DNA of 64,000 nt from Tous-C4FEB sp044356555 (GTDB lineage: Bacteria; Verrucomicrobiota; Verrucomicrobiia; Opitutales; Opitutaceae), in contig JBIKWB010000004.1 of the NCBI GenBank assembly GCA_044356555.1, positions 1 to 64,000 of the forward strand, given 5' to 3'. This document shows positions 55,001 to 62,271 of the stretch, one piece after another; the first letter of the stretch is position 1; each line of letters begins with the position of its first letter. The notes below the pieces were generated by a model. The model saw nothing but the letters and a program-made list of their open reading frames with translations, was not told the DNA's origin and searched no databases. The position numbers and the translations under genes are program-made.

Positions 55001-55228
55001 GCGCAGCGCAGGCGTGCGCACCCCGCGCACGGTCTCGGCGGCGAAGAGCACTTCCCGACCGGAGGTCTCAGAGAATTGGCGCAGGGCCACGGCGGCGTCA
55101 CCGGCGGGCACGTTGTAAGAACGCTTGGCCTCCTCGGCAGCGTGAGCCGCGAGGGATACCAAGGCGCTGACCGTGAGCACACGAAGCGCCGCAAAAAACG
55201 CACGACAGGGGAAGGCAGGTAGGTTCAT
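52037..55228 (-). CDS. STN-type TonB-dependent receptor, module 1
   Basis: 1,063 residues with a signal peptide (ALRVLTVSALVSLAAHAAE). An STN domain (about 37-108: YNVPAGDAAVALRQFSETSG, LRGDFTSPQALAALLGG, ATPDAKSGAFAVRK) is followed by a linker and plug (FEITDQRTTGLVNLGVIRRE, LDRAEIEATGATDINEVLRT, TTILVNGRRLPLV, IDRIEVLPSSAGGMFGTNSM). The barrel ends in YVYLRIKKTF with a terminal Phe, a normal BAM signal. It follows fecR of its module across 205 bp that hold a dispersed repeat and the palindrome GTAACGTTAC. Ligand unknown. Confidence 0.9.
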   Translation of the reverse strand: MNLPAFPCRAFFAALRVLTVSALVSLAAHAAEEAKRSYNVPAGDAAVALRQFSETSGREVLFAAETVRGVRTPALRGDFTSPQALAALLGGTGLVATPDAKSGAFAVRKETAAEAKNASGRPADAATAPVVIRDGAVQLERFEITDQRTTGLVNLGVIRREEKQALAFTVLDRAEIEATGATDINEVLRTLPQVAAFESESQSLLALRGFATFGAGVTPATKVDLRGFTSAGTTILVNGRRLPLVREGQNGGPDLGRIPLSAIDRIEVLPSSAGGMFGTNSMGGVINVILRKDFKGRELTLSYGQATAGGSNETGITYTEGRSLFSGKANLTWTLDLRQREPMYYRDRPLYRSFLERNPAPNAGGTIQSWDLSGGLFNFSSVPGVIVARNNTTFAIEPLNIPGATGTVNYATVPSNQDGTNLTPASFLAGANQIKPYDPYGDFVMFNPSKSTNFNATLNQELIKNRLSWYAELGFGYTDVKSNTPPTPRSLSLTATDPRNPFRTGVVPGYPGQRVQFYYYPTDLPGTFQHTRNITLRSVVGFNGKFSLLGHDWRWALDGSSDYNARKAFGYTPDQLLNSFVNAGVTNPRALGFYQFFADHERFPNANAAAKLTNTSFRQNDDYVWLGSGVARLNGAIWELPAGPVQVSLLGEYYSQSYENVFKNRIEASVANEYNLTFGTTPGVNFATSFSNTATTRATVNGGAELVVPVLGRGKTLLGIHAFDLLASTSRTAITDSLPFSAHNLGLRFAPIPDVSLRVSFGSGTYPPQEFMTVDSTFTDIVGVTTPDPRRGNTAIGSYQSVAGGNPDLVPEQTRTWNFGLVLEPRFLKGFSATFDYGFIEKEDGITTMPLTTLLANEQFFPGRVRRAAPTAAETALGWAGQIVSADVRRFNAGMIWTQYLDTSVRYNLSTRTAGSFNFILRATNTREFKSRLRFNTPIIDTLDQIQAPLKFRGSGSIGWRKGDWSVTPSWSFIESYRDSLNVPIDSSFTTNLQVVYNLPSSPDGGSVRRLFEDTQWTVGVNNLFDREPPYVYNPGGQNFRSYYSTFDDPRGRYVYLRIKKTF

Positions 55229-55283
55229 AGGTGTTAGCCGGGCATCCGGTCTATCCTTGCAGACGAACGAGTGGGAATCTCCC

Positions 55284-55293
55284 GTAACGTTAC
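55284..55293. promoter_or_regulatory. Palindrome in the leader of the module 1 receptor
   Basis: GTAACGTTAC is a perfect 10-bp palindrome, 56 bp upstream of the minus-strand receptor start at 55228, within TGTAACGTTACGGGAGA on that strand. Position suits a promoter or operator for the receptor; no match to the leaders of the other two receptors was found. Confidence 0.25.
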
Positions 55294-55351
55294 AGTGACA
55301 TTATTTTTCGGAGCACGAACTCGACGAAGGATGAGACGGCGACTTTGCCAA

Positions 55352-55423
55352 GGTAGCGTCGCGACCTCCGGGCGCGACGGGCAGTCGTAGTGAATGGCCG
55401 CGCCCGGAGGTCGCGGCCCTACC
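55352..55423. repeat. GGTAGGGCCGCGACCT-type inverted repeat
   Basis: A perfect 17-bp inverted repeat: CGCGACCTCCGGGCGCG (55360-55376) and CGCGCCCGGAGGTCGCG (55399-55415), separated by 22 bp. The outer borders read GGTAG (55352-55356) and CTACC (55419-55423). On the minus strand the right border reads GGTAGGGCC before the arm, as in the elements at 9461 and 40330. It lies between fecR and the receptor of module 1. Confidence 0.6.
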
Positions 55424-55433
55424 CGTCGGTCAC

Positions 55434-56468
55434 TCACCGCGCGCGCTTCAGCACCACGGCGCCGTCGGCCCGCGGCTCGCTGCGGACGTCGACGGTGAGT
55501 TCGAGCAGGCGCACAAAGCCCTCGACGTTATCCACGCGGAAAGTTCCGCCGATGGGCACCGCGCCAAGGCTGGAGTCGGCGAGGACGAGCGGGTTCGGGT
55601 TGTGCCGGTTGAACTCTGTGACGGCCTCCGCCAGCGGCGTCTCGAAAAATTGCAGGCGGGGTGTCTGCCACTCCAGCGCGGTGCGGATCTGGGCCTTTGA
55701 AACGGTGGCGACGACCGGCGCAGGGGCGGACGCCGCGAGCGGCACGACCACCTGTTGCCCGGCGGTGAGGAAAACTTCGGGCTCGGCGGGCGCGGGAGCG
55801 GTTGGGGTCGGCGCGGACATCGCGGCGAGGCGCGCGGGCTCGTCGACGCGGACCTTGCCCTCGGTGACGAGCACTTCGACGGAAGCGGCATCGACGCGGA
55901 CGTTAAACGCCGTGCCGACAGCGCGGACTTCGACGCCTAGGGCTTCGACGATGAACGGGCGGTCGGGATTCTTGGCGACGGTGAAGTGGGCTTCACCGGT
56001 CAGGCGCACGCGCCGCTCGCCGGGAGTGAACTGCCCGTCGAGGCGGCTGCCGTCTTTGAGCTCCACCACCGAGCCGTCGGTGAGGGCCTGGCGCTCGTTG
56101 ACGCGGAGATAAGTTTTCGCGGGCGCGGTCGGCGCGTCCAATTCCGGCGACCAGATGAGGAAGCCGACCACGAGGGCGGCCGCAAGGGCCAGCACCGGCG
56201 CGAGCCCGCGCCACGGGCGGCGGGCGGGCGGGGCGAAGAGATCGGGATTCGGGTCGGCGCTGAGCTCGGGTTGCCAGGCGCCCAGGCCCATCATGCGCTC
56301 CAGCACGGCGGCGTGGCGGGCGACGGCCTCGGCATGACGCGGATCGGACCGGAGCCAGGTGAGGTAGGTGTCCTGCTCAGCCGCCATCAGCCCGCGGTCG
56401 CGCCGGGCGAGCCAGTCGGCCGCGGTGGCGGCGATGGTTTCAGCGGAGGTGGCGGCGGGGTTGGACAT
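55434..56468 (-). CDS. FecR-type anti-sigma regulator, module 1
   Basis: 344 residues from the ATG at 56468; an in-frame TTG at 56486 overlaps the sigma stop and is a possible alternative. Domain order: DUF4880 (AADWLARRDRGLMAAEQDTY, LTWLRSDPRHAEAVARHA), a transmembrane helix at about 89-106 (LAPVLALAAALVVGFLIW), the FecR domain (TDGSVVELKDGSRLDGQF, RLTGEAHFTVAKNPDRPFIV, AVGTAFNVRV), an Ala/Pro linker, and a C-terminal DUF4974 (ALEWQTPRLQFFETPLAEAV, EFNRHNPNPLVLADSSLG). Its C-terminal region is the closest match to the relic at 61775. It should control the sigma factor encoded immediately upstream. Confidence 0.9.
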   Translation of the reverse strand: MSNPAATSAETIAATAADWLARRDRGLMAAEQDTYLTWLRSDPRHAEAVARHAAVLERMMGLGAWQPELSADPNPDLFAPPARRPWRGLAPVLALAAALVVGFLIWSPELDAPTAPAKTYLRVNERQALTDGSVVELKDGSRLDGQFTPGERRVRLTGEAHFTVAKNPDRPFIVEALGVEVRAVGTAFNVRVDAASVEVLVTEGKVRVDEPARLAAMSAPTPTAPAPAEPEVFLTAGQQVVVPLAASAPAPVVATVSKAQIRTALEWQTPRLQFFETPLAEAVTEFNRHNPNPLVLADSSLGAVPIGGTFRVDNVEGFVRLLELTVDVRSEPRADGAVVLKRAR

Positions 56469-56482
56469 GGCGCGCGGGAGAT

Positions 56483-57007
56483 TCAAGGCAGGCCGCGGGC
56501 GGCGAAAAATTCGGTGCAGACCCGGATGCCCTTGCCCATCTGTTTCTCGACGGTGTTTTCGGAAATGCCGAGTTTGGCGGCGATCTCCTTTTGCGAGAGT
56601 CCGTAGGCCGTGCGCAGCGTAAACACCTGCCGGCAGCGCTCGGGGAGCGTTTGGATGGCCTTGGTCAAGAGTGCGAACTCCTGCCGTTTGCTGACGGTTT
56701 CGACGACATCGGTGTTATCCCTGAAGACGGACGAGTCGGGATTCTCCGTCATCGGTTCAAACGCGATCACCTTTTGGCGGCGCACGGCGTCGAGGGCGAG
56801 GTTGCGGGCGATGGCGAAAAGCAGGCCTTTGGGCGACTCGACCGGGGCGGTCTCCCGGGCGCGCAGGACGCGCACGAGACATTCCTGCACGAGGTTGTCG
56901 ACATCCGGCAGCGTCGGATAGCGCGCGAGCAAATAGCTGCGTAGAGCCGGCGCATGCGGCTGCACTTGGGCGACGAACCAGGTGGAGTGATCGGGTGACG
57001 CGGGCAC
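56483..57007 (-). CDS. ECF-type sigma-70 factor, module 1
   Basis: 174 residues from GTG at 57007. Region 2: YLLARYPTLPDVDNLVQECL through LLFAIARNLALDAVRRQK. Region 4: IQTLPERCRQVFTLRTAYGL with helix-turn-helix SQKEIAAKLGISENTVEKQM. Length and pattern fit FecI-like factors. The GTG start and the 28 bp before it are nearly identical to a stretch at 62111-62146, which marks a lost copy of this gene. It follows the TlpA gene at 57122 across 114 bp and precedes fecR with 14 bp between. Confidence 0.9.
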   Translation of the reverse strand: MPASPDHSTWFVAQVQPHAPALRSYLLARYPTLPDVDNLVQECLVRVLRARETAPVESPKGLLFAIARNLALDAVRRQKVIAFEPMTENPDSSVFRDNTDVVETVSKRQEFALLTKAIQTLPERCRQVFTLRTAYGLSQKEIAAKLGISENTVEKQMGKGIRVCTEFFAARGLP

Positions 57008-57121
57008 GGGCGGGACGGAGCAGGTTCTTTGCCGCGCGCCGCCCGAGCGCGAGGCGAAACTGGCGTCGTCTCCCCGTAACCGCCGAGGGTCACCGCCGGA
57101 GCGGCCCTTTCATTGCGCCCT

Positions 57122-58477
57122 TTACTGCAGGACGCCGGCCTTGCGCAATGCGACGTCGATGCGGTCATCATCATCGCCGAGAAACCCCACTATCCCGTCG
57201 ATGATCCGCCCATCGCGATCGATCACGTAAACGGTCGGGATGCCTTTCACCCGGTAAAGAACGGAGGCGATACTGGTGCCGCGATCCTTGCCGGCCGGAT
57301 CAAACACTTTGGTGAAGTTATATTTTGCGTCGTTGGCCGGCACCCATTTTTCGAATGCCTTGCGATCGTCCCACACGCACACGCCCAGCCAGACGACGTC
57401 CGCGCTCTTCGCTTTTCCCACGGTCTTCTGCACATGCGGCATCGACCGGATGCACGGGATGCACCACGTCGCCCAGAAATCGAGCACGACCACTTTGCCG
57501 CGATAATCGGAAAGCTTCACGGGCTGACCATCGAGGCGGGTGGTGGTGAAGTCGGGAGCAGCGGTACCGGCGGGCAACAGTCCGTTATCCTTCGGTGCGG
57601 GCGCACGTTCACGCACCTTCACGACTTGGGCAATTTGGGTCGTCGGAGTGAAGGTCAGCCGGGCGCCATCGCGCGTCGCACTGGCCAGATAAGTCGTGGC
57701 GCCGACCTGAAACGGCAACCGGGCATCGAAAACCTCGCGGGCATTGAACTCGCCGTCACCGTCGGCATCGACGAGCAGCATCATCGTTTTCAAGCCGCGA
57801 ATCGAGAAGTTGGCCGCGGTTGATTCCTTGGCCAGAGCGATATCAAAAATCCCGTCAGACGAGGTTTCGACGAGCGCGACGCGTCGCGGTTTGCCGTCGA
57901 TTTCGATGTAGCCAGTGCGGGCGGCGGCGGTGCGCGTCATCGCCGACTCCTCGCCGGCGGTCTTGTCGGCGCCGGTCTTATCGGCGCCGATGAGAAACAT
58001 AACGCCGTATTCGCCCGCCGAGGTCTCTTTTCCTTCACTCCCCCACGACGCCGGCAGGGTGGCGAAATGCGGGCCCACGCGGGCGCCGGGCATATTCTTT
58101 CCCACGCTTTGCAACTCGCCGTCGCCGTCGTCGGTTAAGTCGCCGTTGTGATTCCGGTCAAAGTAGACCCGGTTTTCGTAGCGGCGGTCATCCGGTGTGC
58201 GATCCGCCACGAAACGCGTCTCGGCGCGGGGGCCGTCGCCGAGTTTGATCACGCCATAGTAGGGCGTGCCGCGGTAGGCAGGTTCTTTCACGATCCCGGC
58301 GGGCCTGGTGGTCGTGAGCGGAAGCGTGAGGCCGCTGCGGGGCATCACGCGGCCGGAAAGTTCACCCGTGATCGTCAGGGCGTCGTTGTCCATCACGAGC
58401 GTGGCGGAGACGGGGACGGCCGCGGTGGCCATGAGCGGCACGAGGGCGAGGACCAACGCGGGAAACAGCGTTTTCAT
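57122..58477 (-). CDS. TlpA-like thioredoxin with EF-hand-like loops, module 1
   Basis: 451 residues with a signal peptide (KTLFPALVLALVPLMATAA). An N-domain of about 300 residues contains YFDRNHNGDLTDDGDGE (Asp107 to Glu121) and VDADGDGEFNARE (Asp237 to Glu248), two EF-hand-like calcium loops. It shares VKEPAYxGTPxYGxIKLGxGP with the paralogue at 62272. The thioredoxin domain has DFWATWCIPC (C339, C342), with Ile in place of Gly, and GIPTVYVIDRDG with cis-Pro. An extra Cys in GVCVWDD is shared with the partial gene at the right edge. It lies 11 bp after the receptor at 58488. Confidence 0.88.
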   Translation of the reverse strand: MKTLFPALVLALVPLMATAAVPVSATLVMDNDALTITGELSGRVMPRSGLTLPLTTTRPAGIVKEPAYRGTPYYGVIKLGDGPRAETRFVADRTPDDRRYENRVYFDRNHNGDLTDDGDGELQSVGKNMPGARVGPHFATLPASWGSEGKETSAGEYGVMFLIGADKTGADKTAGEESAMTRTAAARTGYIEIDGKPRRVALVETSSDGIFDIALAKESTAANFSIRGLKTMMLLVDADGDGEFNAREVFDARLPFQVGATTYLASATRDGARLTFTPTTQIAQVVKVRERAPAPKDNGLLPAGTAAPDFTTTRLDGQPVKLSDYRGKVVVLDFWATWCIPCIRSMPHVQKTVGKAKSADVVWLGVCVWDDRKAFEKWVPANDAKYNFTKVFDPAGKDRGTSIASVLYRVKGIPTVYVIDRDGRIIDGIVGFLGDDDDRIDVALRKAGVLQ

Positions 58478-58487
58478 CGGGACGGCC

Positions 58488-61400
58488 TCAGAACGATTTC
58501 TTCACCTGGAACGAGACGTAGCGCATCCGCGGGTCGGAGAACCGGCTGTAGAAGCCGGTCGAGAACCACGGCGGCATGCGGTCGAAGACGTTGAGCACAT
58601 TGACCGTCCATTGCGTGCCGCTGACCCAGCCGCGCCACCCGCGTGCATCGGCACGGTAAGCGACTTTGTAGCCGATCTGATAATCCCACACGAGATCGCT
58701 CGCGATGCGGTCGCCATCCACGCCGGTGCCGCCGGGGAATTGCAAGGAGGCAATGGTCGTCTCCGTCTTGTAGGAGTGCGTGTAGCGCGCGGAAATTCCG
58801 GAAGTCCATTCGTCGCGGTTCCAGAAGATGGAAGCGTTGCCCTTCCATTTGAGCGCGCCGTCGCGGGTCTCGACCGAGTCGACGGGCGCGGTGGCGGGCG
58901 TGATCGTCGTGTAGAAATGGTTGGTGAACGTCTGCCGGGCGCGGAAGGTAAACTCCCCCAGATGGTCGGTGGGTATCGCATAGGAGACCTGCGCGTCGAT
59001 GCCGTCGGTCTCGATGCTGGAGAAGTTGATCGCACGCGTATCGACGCCGGTGACGACACCCGCCCAGTCCGCGGGATCGGTGGCGAGTTTCGGGCCGCGG
59101 GCCACGCGTTCCGGGTAGAAGGCTTCGTTATCGAGCAACTGTTGGAGCGTGGGGGTGCGGATCGCGTCGATCTTGCTGGTCTTCCAAAAATCGAGGGAGA
59201 GGCGCAGTCCCTTGGCAAAGCGCGGAGTGAAGATCAGCCCAAAGTTGTCCGAAATGGAGGTCTCCGACTTGAGGTCGGGATTGGGGCCGGCGGCGTTGGT
59301 CAGCGGCACGTTGACTTGAGCGAGCCGACCGCGTCGCGGGTCCACGAAGGTGAAGTTGTTGGTGATACTGGTGGCGAAGCGGTAGTCGGCCAAGCTGATG
59401 CTGCTCTGCTCGGGCGGGAAAAATCCCTCGGTGCGCGAGGCGCGCAGGGTGACGTCGCGGGTGAGTGCGAGTTTCACCGCGACGGCGCCGGTCGTGGCGG
59501 CCGTGGAATCGTTGGTCTCCTCGTAGCGCCCGCTAAAGTTAAGTTCGAGCGATTCCACCGGCACCGGGCGCCACTTTTTGCCAATCAGAGGCACGATCAG
59601 CTCGCCAAACACGGAGTCGGTCCGGCGACCCTGCTTGGTAAAAAGGATATCGTTCGCGAGATTGTTCCGGCCACCCATCAGCGTGGCGAGAGCCGGCGTG
59701 ACGTCGTAAGGGCGCTTACCCTCGTATTGCCACCAGTAGGCCTCGGTCCCGAGCGAGCCCTTGATCGTGCCGGCGCGCCAATCGTAGAGATCGCCGGTGG
59801 CGCGGGCGATGAGATTGGAGGCGTATTGCCAATAACGCTGACGGCCGACGACGTTAAGGTAGTCGTTGTTGAAGCTCTCGGGCACCGGGTAAACGTTATG
59901 ATCGACGAGTAAGTTGTAGAGGCTCCAGCGCTGGGCAAAGGTCGCGGGGTTGGTGGTTGGGGAGAAATAGGACGCCAAGACGATATTGTCGGCGCCGATC
60001 TGGGTGTCGCCCCGGATGACCGTGACTTCGGAGGTGCCGTCGAGCGACCACTCCCATTTTTCGCCGAGTTTACCGCGCAGCCCGAGGACGCCACGGTAGG
60101 CATCACGACGCATATCGGTGGTGTTTTCGCGGGCATCAACGGGCAGGACGTTCAGGATGACGGCCCGGCCCACAAAGCCCGGGGTGACGCCGGTGCGGAA
60201 CGGGTTGAACGGATGCGTGGCGGACATCCCGTAACTGGTGCCGGCGCCGAAGAACTTCGGGTTGCGGATGTTCTGGTCGTTGCGGGTAAACGAAAGTTCC
60301 GAATAGAGCGTCAGCCGGTCGCGGATGAGGGCGTGTTCGACGGTGGAGGAGACCGAGGCGGACTTGGACGGCGTGTAGATAAAGTTGTCCTGGAAACGAT
60401 CATAGCTGGGCGTGAATTTGCCGGCAGTGGCGGCGAAGGATGCCGGCGTGAGGGCGTTGGCTTGAGCATCGGTGAGCCCGGCGGGGAGCGTGGCGAAGCG
60501 CACGCCGGCGGCACCCGGAATGCCCAGCTCACCGGTGGCGGCACTAAGACGGATCACGCCCGGCATCTGGGTGAACGTGCCGATCGCGGCTTCCGTCGTT
60601 AACCGTCGCAACGCCCGGTCCAGCATGGCGGTGCGCTGGGAAAACGCGAGGGCCCCGCGGTCCCGGTAGGTCAGCGAGAGCGTCCCGGTCGTGCGGCCGC
60701 CATTGAGGGAAAAGCCGTGCATGTAACTCGCGCTATATTCCGTCGAGCCGCCTCCGGTGCTGGTGCCGAACGAGACCGCCAGTTCCCGACCGCGATAGTC
60801 TTTGCGCAGGATGACATTGACCACGCCGCCGATGGCGCCGCCGCCGTACATCGCCGAACCCGACGAAGGCAAAATTTCAATGCGCTCAATGGCGCCGACC
60901 GGGATCCGGGAAAGATCGCCGCTGGCGCTGCCGACGAGATTGGGAAACGACGCGCGGGCGATGCGGCGCCCGTTGATCAGGACGGTGGTTTGGAGCGCAT
61001 CGAAGCCACGCATCCTCAGATTGGAGGCAAGACTGCCCGGCCCGACGATCTGCACGACCGAGGCCTCCTGGTTGGGCGTGCTGTAGGCGGTGATTTCGGG
61101 GGTATTGCGGAAAACCTCCTCGATGTTGGTGGCGCCCATCCGCTCGATGTCGAGGCGGGTGATCACACTGTAGTGGAGCGCGGCATTTTCGTCGGTCGCG
61201 AGCAGGCCCTTGTTGATGAGGCCGTCGATTCGTTTGTCGGTAACTTCAAACTTCGTCATCGCCAGCGCCCGCTGGTCCTCGGCGCGCGTCGTCGGCGTGG
61301 GCTCAGCGCGCGTCGTCTCGTTTGTGGGCTGCGGCATGGCGCGACGCACGGCGAGAGCGCCGGTCCGGGCATCCCGCACCGCGATCAAACCGGAGTCGGC

Positions 61401-61673
61401 CAGCATTTGCTCGAGCGCTGCCGCCGGGGAAAACTCCCCGCGCACGCTGCGAGTCGCCACGCCTCGCACTTGCTCCACCGGAAAGACGATCTGCTCGCCG
61501 GATTGCGCGGAGAAAGCGTTGAGCGTCACCACCGCGTCGCCGGCTTCGAGATTGAAGACTTTCTTCGGCGCTTCCGCGGCGGTCAGCACCAGCGTTGAAA
61601 CGACGAGCCCCAACCATAGGCGTTGGACGCGATAGAAACGGCTCGGCGAAAAATACGAACGCATTGGAATCAT
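58488..61673 (-). CDS. STN-type TonB-dependent receptor, module 0
   Basis: 1,061 residues (ATG at 61673; ATG at 61664 also possible) with a signal peptide (LWLGLVVSTLVLTAAEAP). STN domain at about 39-110 (FNLEAGDAVVTLNAFSAQSG, VRGEFSPAAALEQMLADSG). A linker ETTRAEPTPTTRAEDQ nearly repeats that of the module 2 receptor. The plug has KFEVTDKRIDGLINKGLLAT, TRLDIERMGATNIEEVFRN, TTVLINGRRIARAS and IERIEILPSSGSAMYGGGAI; the barrel ends YVSFQVKKSF with a terminal Phe. The STN domain implies FecR contact, yet the fecR and sigma gene of this module are reduced to a relic just upstream, so the receptor may have lost its own signalling pair or use one from modules 1 or 2. Confidence 0.9.
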   Translation of the reverse strand: MIPMRSYFSPSRFYRVQRLWLGLVVSTLVLTAAEAPKKVFNLEAGDAVVTLNAFSAQSGEQIVFPVEQVRGVATRSVRGEFSPAAALEQMLADSGLIAVRDARTGALAVRRAMPQPTNETTRAEPTPTTRAEDQRALAMTKFEVTDKRIDGLINKGLLATDENAALHYSVITRLDIERMGATNIEEVFRNTPEITAYSTPNQEASVVQIVGPGSLASNLRMRGFDALQTTVLINGRRIARASFPNLVGSASGDLSRIPVGAIERIEILPSSGSAMYGGGAIGGVVNVILRKDYRGRELAVSFGTSTGGGSTEYSASYMHGFSLNGGRTTGTLSLTYRDRGALAFSQRTAMLDRALRRLTTEAAIGTFTQMPGVIRLSAATGELGIPGAAGVRFATLPAGLTDAQANALTPASFAATAGKFTPSYDRFQDNFIYTPSKSASVSSTVEHALIRDRLTLYSELSFTRNDQNIRNPKFFGAGTSYGMSATHPFNPFRTGVTPGFVGRAVILNVLPVDARENTTDMRRDAYRGVLGLRGKLGEKWEWSLDGTSEVTVIRGDTQIGADNIVLASYFSPTTNPATFAQRWSLYNLLVDHNVYPVPESFNNDYLNVVGRQRYWQYASNLIARATGDLYDWRAGTIKGSLGTEAYWWQYEGKRPYDVTPALATLMGGRNNLANDILFTKQGRRTDSVFGELIVPLIGKKWRPVPVESLELNFSGRYEETNDSTAATTGAVAVKLALTRDVTLRASRTEGFFPPEQSSISLADYRFATSITNNFTFVDPRRGRLAQVNVPLTNAAGPNPDLKSETSISDNFGLIFTPRFAKGLRLSLDFWKTSKIDAIRTPTLQQLLDNEAFYPERVARGPKLATDPADWAGVVTGVDTRAINFSSIETDGIDAQVSYAIPTDHLGEFTFRARQTFTNHFYTTITPATAPVDSVETRDGALKWKGNASIFWNRDEWTSGISARYTHSYKTETTIASLQFPGGTGVDGDRIASDLVWDYQIGYKVAYRADARGWRGWVSGTQWTVNVLNVFDRMPPWFSTGFYSRFSDPRMRYVSFQVKKSF

Positions 61674-61774
61674 AATGATGAGGGATGTTCAGGTGCTTTG
61701 ACGAACCGCGCGGTGGTTTCCGCTACGGAAAATTCATGAATCGGATAAGGTGAAAAACGAACGGTCAACCCGCG

Positions 61775-62146
61775 TTAGCGCGCGAGCCCAAGCACGATCT
61801 CGTCGCCTTCGGACCGCGCCGTGACGCCGAAGCTGGACTCAAGGAGCCGGACAAATGCGTCGGAATTGTCGGCACGAAAATTGCCACCGACCACGATTGC
61901 AGCCGTGGCGCGGTCACGCACCGAAAGCTTGCGGCGGTTGTAGCGATTGAACTCGGCGACGACATCACGGAGCGGCATTTCCAGGAATTCGAGCCGCAAA
62001 CCGTGCCAAGCGAGCGCACGCTCCACTTGGGCGGGGGTGACGTCGTTGATCCGCACCGCCGGCGCGTCGGCGGCACCTCGGCGGAGAACTAGGCGGAATG
62101 GCCGAGGAATGCGGGCACGGGCGGGACGAAGCAGGCGCTTGGCCGC
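61775..62146 (-). pseudogene. Fused relic of an ECF sigma gene and fecR, module 0
   Basis: On the minus strand 62146-62119 matches the leader of the module 1 sigma gene, and the GTG at 62118 opens a short reading MPAFLGHSA-stop; the module 1 sigma begins MPASPDHSTW, so a TGG to TAG change and substitutions are visible. Similarity continues as FSAEVPP against FVAQVQP. From about 62060 the sequence switches, in another frame, to the last 100 or so codons of a FecR protein (INDVTPAQVERALAWHGLRL, EFLEMPLRDVVAEFNRYN and a final GDEIVLGLAR). DUF4880, the transmembrane helix and the FecR domain are gone. A deletion of about 1.2 kb compared with module 1 explains this. The open frame up to 62245 reads only leader sequence and is unlikely to be a real start. 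Confidence 0.75.
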
Positions 62147-62271
62147 CGTCGCGTCCGTGAGCGGGATCAAATCACAGGGCGGCGCCGGCACAAAGAACCG
62201 GCACGCTGGGTGCGCGAAGGGAAGTTCAGTGTCCCTGCCTTCCAATCGAAACGGAGGCGCCCCGACGGGCT

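Noticed and set aside
61775..62245. A 156-residue gene of its own
   Set aside because: Only the C-terminal FecR part is recognisable; the rest reads through the leader and start region of a lost sigma gene in the wrong frame, so a relic is the better explanation.
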